Positions 42,637 to 50,736 of a stretch of 64,000 bases of DNA are shown here, one piece after another. How positions within the stretch are numbered: position 1 is the first letter of the stretch; every line of letters starts with the position of its first letter. The DNA lies in NCBI RefSeq assembly GCF_002754195.1, contig NZ_PEEU01000001.1, positions 372,001-436,000 of the forward strand, written 5' to 3'. The position numbers were made by a program, and so were the translations under genes. This DNA comes from Flavobacterium sp. 9. GTDB taxonomy: Bacteria > Bacteroidota > Bacteroidia > Flavobacteriales > Flavobacteriaceae. A model generated the notes under the pieces. It did not search any database. It was not told the origin of the DNA and saw only the letters and a program-made list of their open reading frames with translations.

Positions 42637-45051
42637 ATGAAAAAACTACCGTACCACTACAATACATTTTATACTTTTGCGCTTTTGTTTTTTTTTCAAA
42701 TTTGTCTGAGCAGCATTTTTGCTCAGACAAAAATGAATATCAATGACAATTGGCATTATTTAGAAAATAATACTTCAAGCCTTAACGAAGCAAAAAAGGC
42801 CACAAACTGGGCTTCTTTAAATTTACCTCACACTTGGAATGCCGAAGATGCAACAGATTTAAATCCGGGTTACAGACGCGATGCAAGCTGGTATTCTAAG
42901 CAATTAAATATTCCGAAAATTGATAAAAACCAACGTTATTCTCTCTATTTTGAAGGATCGAATGTAACGACCAAAGTATATGTAAACGGTAAAGAAGCCG
43001 GCGGACATATTGGTGGTTATATTGGTTTTACTATTGATATTACAAATTTCATTAACGAAGGAAACAACGATATTTTTGTTCGCGTTGACAATAGTTATGA
43101 TATCGAAATTATTCCGTCTCAAAAAAGTGATTTCTTTATTTATGGCGGAGTCACAAGGGATGTTTGGTTCGTTTCTCAATATAAAAATCATATCGATAAT
43201 CTGAAGATTACAACGCCTCAGGTTTCTGCAAAAACGGCTTCGGTAAATATTCTGGCTTCTGTTGTGAATCCTGAAAATACTGCTTTATCATTAACAGTAA
43301 TTCTGAAAAATCCTAAAGGAAAAAAAGTAGCCAGTAAAACGATTTCTGTTTCGGATAAAACTTCAACTATTAAATTCGAAAACATCAAAAATCTGGAACT
43401 TTGGGATACTGAGAAACCAAATCTATATTCAGTTACTGCTTTCTTATCGGAGAAAAAACAAATTAAAGATAGTATTACCGAAAAAGTAGGTTTTAGATGG
43501 TTTGAGTTTAAAGATCATGGTCCATTTTTCCTTAACGGAAAAAGATTACTCATTCGTGGTACACACAGACATGAAGAACAAGCGGGAGTTGGCGCTGCAA
43601 TGAGCAATGCACAACACCGCGCCGATATGGAATCTATAAAAAGTATGGGCGCAAATTTTGTTCGCTTGGCACATTATCCGCAAGATCCTGAAATTTATAA
43701 AGCTTGTGATGAACTTGGTCTTTTGGTTTGGGATGAATTGCCTTGGTGTCGCGGGGGAATTGGTGATGAACTTTGGCAAACAAATACTAAAAATATGTTG
43801 GTCGAAATCATCAATCAAAATTACAATCATCCAAGTATTATTATTTGGTCCCTTGGAAATGAAATGAATTGGCTTCCTGATTTTCCTGACGGTGATAATA
43901 CGGAAAAGACGAATGTGTTCTTGACGGAACTAAACAATATCGCACACAAAATGGATCCAAGCCGAAAAACAGCAATTAGAAAGTATTATGAAGGTTCGCA
44001 AATTGTCGATGTATTCTCTCCTTCTATTTGGTCTGGCTGGTATTCCGGAAGTTATAAAAGCTACCAAAAAGCAATTGATGTTTACAAAAAAGAATACAAA
44101 CATTTTATTCATGCCGAATATGGCGGTGATAGTCACGTTGGGCGTCACAGCGAAAATCCTGTTACGGGAGAAAACATCATAAAAGCTGAAGGTTGGGAAG
44201 AAGCAATTGTTCAAACCAAAGTGGCAAATATTGCGCAAATTGGCGATTGGAGCGAGAATTATATCGTTGATTTATTCGATTGGCATTTGCATATATCCGA
44301 GAACGACCCGATGTTTGTGGGTAACATTCAGTGGGCGTTTAAGGATTTTGCAACGCCATTGCGTCCCGAAGATGATATTCCGTATATGAATCAAAAAGGG
44401 CTTGTGGATCGAAACGGAAATCCGAAAGATGCTTATTATGTTTTTAAAAGTTATTGGAGCAAGGAGCCTTTTACTTACATCGAATCGCATACCTGGACGG
44501 AGCGCCAAGGACCTGAGAATACTCCAAGAACTTTGAGCGTTTTCAGTAATTGTGAGAAGGTTACGCTTTATCATGAAGGAAAATCTCTTGGAGAAAAACA
44601 AAGAAATCTTTCTCTATATCCTGCAAATGGTTTAACTTGGGACGTGAATTTTTTAAAGGGAGAAAATACGTTAATCGCCGTTGGTGAGACTAAAGATGGC
44701 AAAAAAGTTTCGGATACTTTGAAAGTTAATTATCGTTTTAAGAAAAATGATACGGCGACTTCTTTACAATTATCATCTCAAAAATTAAAAAGTGGTAATT
44801 ATCTGGTTACAGCAATTGCGATTGATAATGGTAATTTGCGTTGTCTGGATTATGAAGAAAGTGTTTATTTTCAATGCTTGAAAGGTGGAAAAACCATGAA
44901 AAATCAAGGTACTCCAACCGGAAGTGAATCGATAAAAATGGCAAATGGAAAGGCTTCGATTGAAGTTGTTCCGGATGGTTCTGGTGTTCCGATTGAAATG
45001 ACTGCTTTGAATCAGAGTTTTAAAGGGGAATATTTGAAGATTGAACAATAA
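42637..45051 (+). CDS. GH2 glycosidase, probable beta-glucuronidase
   Basis: 804 residues. Signal peptide to about 30 (FAQ), sugar-binding domain (30-185), Ig-like domain (190-290), TIM barrel (295-600) and C-terminal Ig-like domains. Acid/base E409 in WSLGNEMNW and nucleophile E494 in IHAEYGGD. An N-x-K motif (N585, K587 in MNQKGLV) matches the carboxylate-binding signature of beta-glucuronidases rather than beta-galactosidases. It would release glucuronate in the periplasm for UxaC. Its start is preceded by the repeated leader word ctctgagcctttgaacc. Confidence 0.9.
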   Translation: MKKLPYHYNTFYTFALLFFFQICLSSIFAQTKMNINDNWHYLENNTSSLNEAKKATNWASLNLPHTWNAEDATDLNPGYRRDASWYSKQLNIPKIDKNQRYSLYFEGSNVTTKVYVNGKEAGGHIGGYIGFTIDITNFINEGNNDIFVRVDNSYDIEIIPSQKSDFFIYGGVTRDVWFVSQYKNHIDNLKITTPQVSAKTASVNILASVVNPENTALSLTVILKNPKGKKVASKTISVSDKTSTIKFENIKNLELWDTEKPNLYSVTAFLSEKKQIKDSITEKVGFRWFEFKDHGPFFLNGKRLLIRGTHRHEEQAGVGAAMSNAQHRADMESIKSMGANFVRLAHYPQDPEIYKACDELGLLVWDELPWCRGGIGDELWQTNTKNMLVEIINQNYNHPSIIIWSLGNEMNWLPDFPDGDNTEKTNVFLTELNNIAHKMDPSRKTAIRKYYEGSQIVDVFSPSIWSGWYSGSYKSYQKAIDVYKKEYKHFIHAEYGGDSHVGRHSENPVTGENIIKAEGWEEAIVQTKVANIAQIGDWSENYIVDLFDWHLHISENDPMFVGNIQWAFKDFATPLRPEDDIPYMNQKGLVDRNGNPKDAYYVFKSYWSKEPFTYIESHTWTERQGPENTPRTLSVFSNCEKVTLYHEGKSLGEKQRNLSLYPANGLTWDVNFLKGENTLIAVGETKDGKKVSDTLKVNYRFKKNDTATSLQLSSQKLKSGNYLVTAIAIDNGNLRCLDYEESVYFQCLKGGKTMKNQGTPTGSESIKMANGKASIEVVPDGSGVPIEMTALNQSFKGEYLKIEQ

Positions 45052-45054
45052 ATT

Positions 45055-45150
45055 TAACCGCAAAGAGCGCCAAGTGAAAAACGCAAAGTTCGCAAAGCTT
45101 TTTTTAAACTTTGCGGACTTTGCGTAAAATCTTCGCGGACTTTGCGGTTA
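45055..45150. repeat. inverted repeat taaccgcaaag...ctttgcggtta between the GH2 genes
   Basis: Arms near 45055-45098 and 45109-45150 pair with several gaps; the outer 11 bases are perfect. Begins 3 bases after the stop of the first GH2 and ends 45 bases before the ATG of the second. Related copy at 58555-58648, partial copy at 25268-25310. Confidence 0.75.
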
Positions 45151-45194
45151 AAAACGTCCCAAATTTATATAATACAACAAAAACAATTTTACTA

Positions 45195-47018
45195 ATGAAA
45201 AAACTAATAACCACATTATTCCTCGCTTTATCCCTTTTTGGATTTGCGCAAAATCAAAGTCTGATTTCTAATGTTCCAAATCGACATACAACTTCTTTAA
45301 ACGGGGTTTGGAATTATATTGTTGATCCTTACGAAACGGGATTTTACAGCTTTCACCACGATGAATATGATAAACAGGCAAAACCATCAAATGCTGCTTA
45401 TTTCAATAATTATCATGCGGTAAACAAGCAGGAATTAGTGGAATATGATTTTGATAAATCTCCGAAAATAAATATTCCGGGGGATTGGACTTCGCAAGTT
45501 CCGGAACTTAAATATTATGAAGGAAATGTTTGGTTCAAGAAATCTTTTGACTATGATTTGAAAGCTAAAAAACGTCTTTTTGTTTATTTGGGAGCGATTA
45601 ATTATAAGGCTGATGTTTATTTGAATGGGAAAAAACTTGGAACTCATATTGGTGGTTTTACGCCTTTTAATTATGAAGTTACTTCGATTGTAAAACCAAA
45701 AGATAATTATCTGGTTATTAAGGTAGATAATACAAGACATAAAGAAGATGTTCCGACGATTAATACGGATTGGTGGAATTATGGCGGAATCACCCGCGAT
45801 GTGACTTTAATTGAAGAAAATGAATCGTTTGTTGAGGATTATAATATTCAGCTTAAAAAAGGGAGTTCAGGTTTGATTTCTGGTTTTGTAAAAATCAATA
45901 ATTCTAATTCTGCATTGAATGTCGTAACGGTTTCTATTCCTGAATTAAAAATTAATTACAAAGGAAAAGTTGGTGCTGATGGAATTGTAAACTTTGAAAT
46001 TTCGGCGAAAAAGATCTCTTATTGGGCTCCTGAAAATCCAAAATTATATGATGTAACTATTGATTATAACGGAGAAAAATTAAAGGATAATATTGGTTTC
46101 AGAACTATCGAAACTCAGGAAGACAAAATTTTATTGAATGGGAAACCAATCTTCTTACGTGGAATTTCAATTCACGAAGAAAATGCAAAAGGCGGACGTG
46201 CAAATTCTGAAGAAGATGCTTTGCGTTTACTAAACTGGGCTAAAGAATTGGGTTGTAATTATGTTCGTTTGGCGCATTATCCGCATAACGAAAACATTAT
46301 CAGAACGGCTGATAAAATGGGATTGATGGTTTGGGAGGAAATTCCGGTTTATTGGACGGTTGAATTTACAAGAGAAGCTACTTATAAAAATGCTGAAGAT
46401 CAATTGACAGCAGCAATTACGAGAGATAAAAACAGAGCTTGTATTATTATCTGGTCAATGGCAAATGAAACTCCAATATCTGATGCTAGAAATGCTTTTA
46501 TTAAAAATTTAGTCGATCATACCAAATCTTTAGACAATACAAGATTAATCAGTGCGGCTTTATTGACGCAAAGTGACAGCGCAGGATTTGGAACTATCAA
46601 TGATGCAATTGGTGATTATCTGGACATTATTGCTTTCAATCAATATTTAGGATGGTACGGCGGAAAGCTTGAAGATGCTGAGAAAATATTCTGGAAAACT
46701 AAATATAATAAACCAGTTATTGTTTCAGAATTTGGAGGCGATGCCAAAGCAGGGTTACACGGAGAAAAAAATGAGCGCTGGACAGAAGAATTTCAGGAAT
46801 ACTTGTACATTCAGAATTTGAAGATGATTGAAAAAATACCTCATCTTAGCGGTTTAAGTCCGTGGATTCTGGTAGATTTCAGATCTCCGAGAAGGCTTCT
46901 TCCCGGAATTCAGGACGAATATAACCGAAAAGGTCTGATCTCAAATGACGGTCAAAAAAAGAAAGCTTTTTATATTATGCAAAATTGGTACGACAAAAAG
47001 AAAAAAGAGCAAAACTAA
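45195..47018 (+). CDS. GH2 glycosidase, probable beta-glucuronidase
   Basis: 607 residues from the ATG at 45195, which gives the signal peptide MKKLITTLFLALSLFGFAQ. The frame is open upstream to 45111 but that part is the repeat. It has a GH2 sugar-binding domain, one Ig-like domain and a TIM barrel, close to the three-domain layout and length of classic beta-glucuronidases. Acid/base E425 in WSMANETP, nucleophile E512 in VSEFGGD, and N-x-K at 577-579 (YNRKGL). Together with the first GH2 it suggests two kinds of glucuronide linkage or position. Confidence 0.9.
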   Translation: MKKLITTLFLALSLFGFAQNQSLISNVPNRHTTSLNGVWNYIVDPYETGFYSFHHDEYDKQAKPSNAAYFNNYHAVNKQELVEYDFDKSPKINIPGDWTSQVPELKYYEGNVWFKKSFDYDLKAKKRLFVYLGAINYKADVYLNGKKLGTHIGGFTPFNYEVTSIVKPKDNYLVIKVDNTRHKEDVPTINTDWWNYGGITRDVTLIEENESFVEDYNIQLKKGSSGLISGFVKINNSNSALNVVTVSIPELKINYKGKVGADGIVNFEISAKKISYWAPENPKLYDVTIDYNGEKLKDNIGFRTIETQEDKILLNGKPIFLRGISIHEENAKGGRANSEEDALRLLNWAKELGCNYVRLAHYPHNENIIRTADKMGLMVWEEIPVYWTVEFTREATYKNAEDQLTAAITRDKNRACIIIWSMANETPISDARNAFIKNLVDHTKSLDNTRLISAALLTQSDSAGFGTINDAIGDYLDIIAFNQYLGWYGGKLEDAEKIFWKTKYNKPVIVSEFGGDAKAGLHGEKNERWTEEFQEYLYIQNLKMIEKIPHLSGLSPWILVDFRSPRRLLPGIQDEYNRKGLISNDGQKKKAFYIMQNWYDKKKKEQN

Positions 47019-47119
47019 TAACTATTACCAATTCATTAACAAAAAACAGGTTATAACTTATATGATTTTTCTTCATTATTAACTTACTTTGTGTAAACTA
47101 TAATAAATCATTTACAACT

Positions 47120-47680
47120 ATGAAAAATTTTAATTTATTGATAATTATCTTATTGACTGCTTTTTCTGTCAATGCACAAGATGTTAAATTTGCTCCGCTT
47201 GACGCAAGTCCGGTTGATATTTCTTATTTTCCAAATAAAGCTGTTAAGTTCAAAAAAACAGATAATCCATCGCCTGTTGTTAGAGTTATCTATTCAAGAC
47301 CTTCGGTTAAAGGGCGTGTGATTTTTGGAGATTTAATTAAATATGGTGAAGTTTGGCGCGTTGGTGCAAACGAGAATACTGAAATCAAATTTTACAAAGC
47401 GGTTTCTATTGGCGGTACAAATATTCCTGCCGGAACTTATAGCTTATTTGCTATTCCTGAAAAAGACAAATGGACGATTATCATCAATAAAGAGCTTGAT
47501 ATGTGGGGCGCTTATGCCTATGACGAAAGTAAAGATATTGCTAAAGTAACTGTTCCGGTTAAGTCAATATCTAATGTGGTTGAAGCTTTATCAATTGCAT
47601 TTACAACTCAGGGTTCTGTTGCAAATCTTGTAATAGGATGGGATAAAACAACTGTTGAAGTGCCGATTACAATCAAATAA
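47120..47680 (+). CDS. secreted DUF2911-family protein
   Basis: 186 residues. Signal peptide MKNFNLLIIILLTAFSVNAQ, then a DUF2911 domain with the family blocks YSRPSVKGRVIFGDLIKYGEVWRVGANENTEI and IPAGTYSLFAIP. The family is common in Bacteroidota and has no known function. It lies after the uronate PUL but is separated by about 100 bases and followed by a terminator, so it is probably its own unit. Confidence 0.88.
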   Translation: MKNFNLLIIILLTAFSVNAQDVKFAPLDASPVDISYFPNKAVKFKKTDNPSPVVRVIYSRPSVKGRVIFGDLIKYGEVWRVGANENTEIKFYKAVSIGGTNIPAGTYSLFAIPEKDKWTIIINKELDMWGAYAYDESKDIAKVTVPVKSISNVVEALSIAFTTQGSVANLVIGWDKTTVEVPITIK

Positions 47681-47702
47681 TTGAAATTTCTAAAACATAT
47701 CT

Positions 47703-47741
47703 AAAGAGACACTAATTTTTTAATTAAGTGTCTCTTTTTTT
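47703..47741 (+). terminator. terminator after DUF2911
   Basis: Stem aaagagacact / agtgtctcttt (47703-47713 and 47727-47737) with a T-run, 22 bases after the stop codon. Confidence 0.88.
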
Positions 47742-47801
47742 ATATCTTTAATTCTGTTAACTATGACATAACCAATAAACTAACCAAAAAAAACCAAAAG
47801 A

Positions 47802-49214
47802 ATGAAAAAAACTTATTTACTGTTGCTTCTTTTGTTGCCTCTTTATTACGGAAATTCTCAGCAAAAGTTTAAAATTACCTATGAACAATTAAAGGAGTAT
47901 GAAGGTGTTTATGAATATAAAAATAATACCACTTTGCAAATCGCTGCTTCGCCCAAAGACACGATTTTGTTTGCAATTATCAATGACAGTAAATATGCTC
48001 TAAAACCTTCTGAAAAAGATGTTTTTTTGAATATGTCTCAAGAAACTGTGACTTTCCTTAGAGATCAGTCTTCTGGAATTAATGGATATTCATCTGATGG
48101 AAAAACTTTTAAATTACTCAATAAAAAAGTCGTTTTTCCGAAAGAAATGTGGTATCCAAGATTAAATGTTACTAAGGATTATAAATATGTGTATCAACAA
48201 CCTAAAAAAGATTTAGACGGTTTAGTTACCGGAACGCTTGACAATACTGGTTTAGATAAAACTTTATTGAGCGAAATGATGCAGAAAATTGTGGACGGAA
48301 CTTATGCTAATGTTCACAGCGTTTTGATTATTAAAGACGGAAAATTAGTGTTTGAAGAATACTTTTATGACAATAATAAAGCTAAGTTACACGAGCTTCG
48401 ATCGGCTACAAAAAGCTTTGTTTCGGCTTTGACCGGAATCGCGATTGATAAAGGATTAATTAAGGATAAAACTGAAACGGTACTTTCTTATTTTCCGGAT
48501 TATACGATTAAGAATCTTACGGACGATAAAAAACAAATCACAATTGAAAATCTTTTGACGAATCAAAGTGGTCTTGATTGTGATGTGAGCAATCCTAAAG
48601 CGGAAGGAAATGAAACGGCAATGAATAATTCTGATGATTGGGTTCAATTTACACTTGATTTGCCAATGGTTGATGTTCCGGGTGGAAAAGGAATGTATTG
48701 CTCGGGAAATCCTATTACGTTGGGGAAAATTATCGAAAGAGCCACAAAAATGCCTTTGCCTGAATTTGCCAAACAAACGCTGTTTAAAGATCTTGGAATT
48801 AAGAATTTCAAATGGAATTTTAAACCTGATGCTTCTAGTGCCGAAACTTTTTGTCAGGTTTATTTAAATTCTCGTGATATGGCAAAATTTGGTTTACTGT
48901 ATCTGAATAAAGGTCTTTGGAATGGCAAACAAGTCGTTTCTAAAAATTGGGTTGAACAATCGCTTGCCAAACATTCTGTCGTTCAAGGCGTAAATTATGG
49001 CTATTTATGGTGGCTAAAATTCCTGACTGTCGACGGTGTAAAATACAACGGAAAAGCCGCGCAAGGAAACGGCGGACAAAAAATATATATTTGGGAAGAA
49101 CAAAATATGATCACCGTTATCACCGGTGGAAATTATAATTCGCAATCACCAAGTGATGAATTGATTCAAAAGTATATATTGCCTTCGTTTAACGTGAAAA
49201 AAGCAGCTAATTAG
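47802..49214 (+). CDS. serine hydrolase of the beta-lactamase class C / penicillin-binding family
   Basis: 470 residues. Signal peptide (to about 20), an N-terminal beta-rich domain of about 90 residues (EYEGVYEYKN and following), then a serine hydrolase domain (about 145-465). The catalytic SxxK is S201-A-T-K204. A YCSGNP segment stands in for the usual YxN, and a GNGGQKI segment near the end for the third motif. Members hydrolyse esters, amides or D-amino-acid peptides; true beta-lactamase activity is unlikely to be its main role. Single gene with its own terminator. Confidence 0.85.
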   Translation: MKKTYLLLLLLLPLYYGNSQQKFKITYEQLKEYEGVYEYKNNTTLQIAASPKDTILFAIINDSKYALKPSEKDVFLNMSQETVTFLRDQSSGINGYSSDGKTFKLLNKKVVFPKEMWYPRLNVTKDYKYVYQQPKKDLDGLVTGTLDNTGLDKTLLSEMMQKIVDGTYANVHSVLIIKDGKLVFEEYFYDNNKAKLHELRSATKSFVSALTGIAIDKGLIKDKTETVLSYFPDYTIKNLTDDKKQITIENLLTNQSGLDCDVSNPKAEGNETAMNNSDDWVQFTLDLPMVDVPGGKGMYCSGNPITLGKIIERATKMPLPEFAKQTLFKDLGIKNFKWNFKPDASSAETFCQVYLNSRDMAKFGLLYLNKGLWNGKQVVSKNWVEQSLAKHSVVQGVNYGYLWWLKFLTVDGVKYNGKAAQGNGGQKIYIWEEQNMITVITGGNYNSQSPSDELIQKYILPSFNVKKAAN

Positions 49215-49237
49215 AGAAAAGAAAAAAGATTATAGAG

Positions 49238-49267
49238 AAAAGACTTTCATTCTGAAAGTCTTTTTTT
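49238..49267 (+). terminator. terminator after the serine hydrolase gene
   Basis: Stem aaaagactttca / tgaaagtctttt around a 3-base loop with a T-run, 24 bases after the stop. Confidence 0.9.
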
Positions 49268-49379
49268 CATTTATACTTGTATTTTAAAGCCGTAATTTAG
49301 ATCTTAAGTTTTATTAGAGATTTAAAATTTAACTATTTTCTAATTATCAAATTATCTAATTGACACATTATCTCATTAT

Positions 49380-49886
49380 CTAATTTTTCAGAGTTAGTGT
49401 ATAATTTAATTTTGATTTGATTATTTGGCGTTCCTTGTCTAGCAGGAAAATTTTATTCGGTTCTGCTGAAGTCAAGCCGTAGAATATTTGTTCTCCCTCT
49501 GGTTTGTCATAATTAAGGACGTAAATTGTTCCGTTTTGATCTTTTCCTACTCCTTTTTCGGTGTTGAAATTTCCTTTTTGCACGAAGACATTTCCAGGTT
49601 CTTTTCCTTGATAGGTGCTTGTCAATTCAAACTTATGACTTTCCATAGTGCCATCTCCCTGATAGATTTTTAAGACCGTTTGAATTCCGCTGCAATCTGC
49701 GCAAGGCAATACACCTTCGTATATTTTTGCTTCGCCCAGACTTTCACTTTCCGGAACTATGCTTCTTGTTTCTTCAACAATTGAAGATGTAGTATCGATA
49801 GGTGTAGTAATTTTGTTTTCGCTTTTCTTATTATTACAAGACATTATAAGACCTGAAATAACTAACATTACCATTAATTTTTTCAT
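49380..49886 (-). CDS. NlpE-like lipoprotein (copper-resistance NlpE N-terminal domain)
   Basis: 168 residues. Lipobox with C17 (LIMSCNNK), a Ser/Thr/Glu-rich linker (18-50), then the NlpE N-terminal domain with the CxxC motif C61-C64 in LPCADCSGIQTVL and YQGDG near 75. The enterobacterial protein senses surface or copper stress through Cpx; Bacteroidota lack that system as known, so the role here is unclear. Stand-alone gene facing the serine hydrolase; about 165 bases lie between the two stops, ending in AT-rich attatctaatt words. Confidence 0.85.
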   Translation of the reverse strand: MKKLMVMLVISGLIMSCNNKKSENKITTPIDTTSSIVEETRSIVPESESLGEAKIYEGVLPCADCSGIQTVLKIYQGDGTMESHKFELTSTYQGKEPGNVFVQKGNFNTEKGVGKDQNGTIYVLNYDKPEGEQIFYGLTSAEPNKIFLLDKERQIIKSKLNYTLTLKN

Positions 49887-50148
49887 AATTATATTTTTTT
49901 AGAATGAGCTAAATATACAGAATATACCTATATTATTCTAGTTTTTCCAATGAAAAAAATTAGAAAACCTAGAATTTAAAAATTGAATTAAGGCATTTTT
50001 CTTTCTTATTGAAACTCCTGAAAAATAGTTTTATTGCCTTTTAATATTCTTACAATTTTATTTTTACTGAATTATAATTTGTATGATGAAGTTTTGTATT
50101 TTTATCAATAGCAAAATAATTTAATGCCTAACTTAAATAAAAAACTAT

Positions 50149-50481
50149 ATGGGAAAATTTGTGATTACTAAAAGAACTAACGGCGAATTTCAATTTAATT
50201 TAAAAGCAGGAAACGGGCAAACAATTTTAACCAGCGAAGGGTATACTACAAAAGCAGCGTGTCTTAACGGTATTGAATCTGTGAAAACAAACTCAGCAGA
50301 TGACAATAAATTTGACAGAAAAGAATCTTCTAATGGTAAACCGTATTTTAATCTAAAGGCTACTAACGGTCAAATTATTGGTGCCAGCGAAATGTATGAA
50401 AGTACTGCCGCAAGAGAAAACGGAATTGAATCGGTAAAAACAAATGCGCCAGAAGCAACTACAGATGATCAGACAGCATAA
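50149..50481 (+). CDS. YegP-family protein with two DUF1508 repeats
   Basis: 110 residues, no signal peptide. Two copies of a 45-50 residue unit: FQFNLKAGNGQTILTSEGY with NGIESVKTN, and YFNLKATNGQIIGASEMY with NGIESVKTN. Family function is unknown; members are small, soluble and often stress-linked. The 262 bases upstream to the NlpE-like gene hold only AT-rich sequence, no gene. A strong terminator follows. Confidence 0.9.
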   Translation: MGKFVITKRTNGEFQFNLKAGNGQTILTSEGYTTKAACLNGIESVKTNSADDNKFDRKESSNGKPYFNLKATNGQIIGASEMYESTAARENGIESVKTNAPEATTDDQTA

Positions 50482-50505
50482 ATTTTAATATTTTATATAT
50501 TAATT

Positions 50506-50537
50506 AAAAAGCGAGGCAATAAACCTCGCTTTTTTTG
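50506..50537 (+). terminator. terminator after the YegP-like gene
   Basis: Stem aaaaagcgagg / cctcgcttttt with 7-base loop and T-run, 25 bases after the stop. Confidence 0.92.
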
Positions 50538-50568
50538 TTTACCAAGATATGAATCAAGAGTTCAAAAT

Positions 50569-50720
50569 GTACCGCTAGGCACTAAATATTGGTAAAAAAC
50601 ATGAATTGGGAGGCGTTGGCATGCCGTAGGTACGCAATGATTAACGTTTTGTTGCGTACCTACGGCACGCCAACGAATTTTGATCCTATTAATTACTACC
50701 AATATCTTGTACCTAACGGC
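50569..50720. repeat. nested inverted repeat at the convergent YegP/GH43 junction
   Basis: Inner arms at 50614-50637 and 50652-50675 (containing gccgtaggtacgcaa) pair with one mismatch over 24 bases. Outer arms around taggcactaaatattggta (50577-50595) and accaatatcttgtacctaac pair imperfectly. It ends 17 bases from the GH43 stop and begins about 30 bases after the terminator. Confidence 0.8.
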
Positions 50721-50736
50721 ACAAAGGGAAGTCACA

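Noticed and set aside
45111..45194. Upstream extension of the second GH2 gene
   Set aside because: The extension is part of the inverted repeat; the ATG at 45195 starts a typical signal peptide.
47802..49214. Antibiotic resistance beta-lactamase
   Set aside because: Only SxxK is clearly kept; the other motifs deviate and an extra N-terminal domain is present, as in general serine hydrolases.
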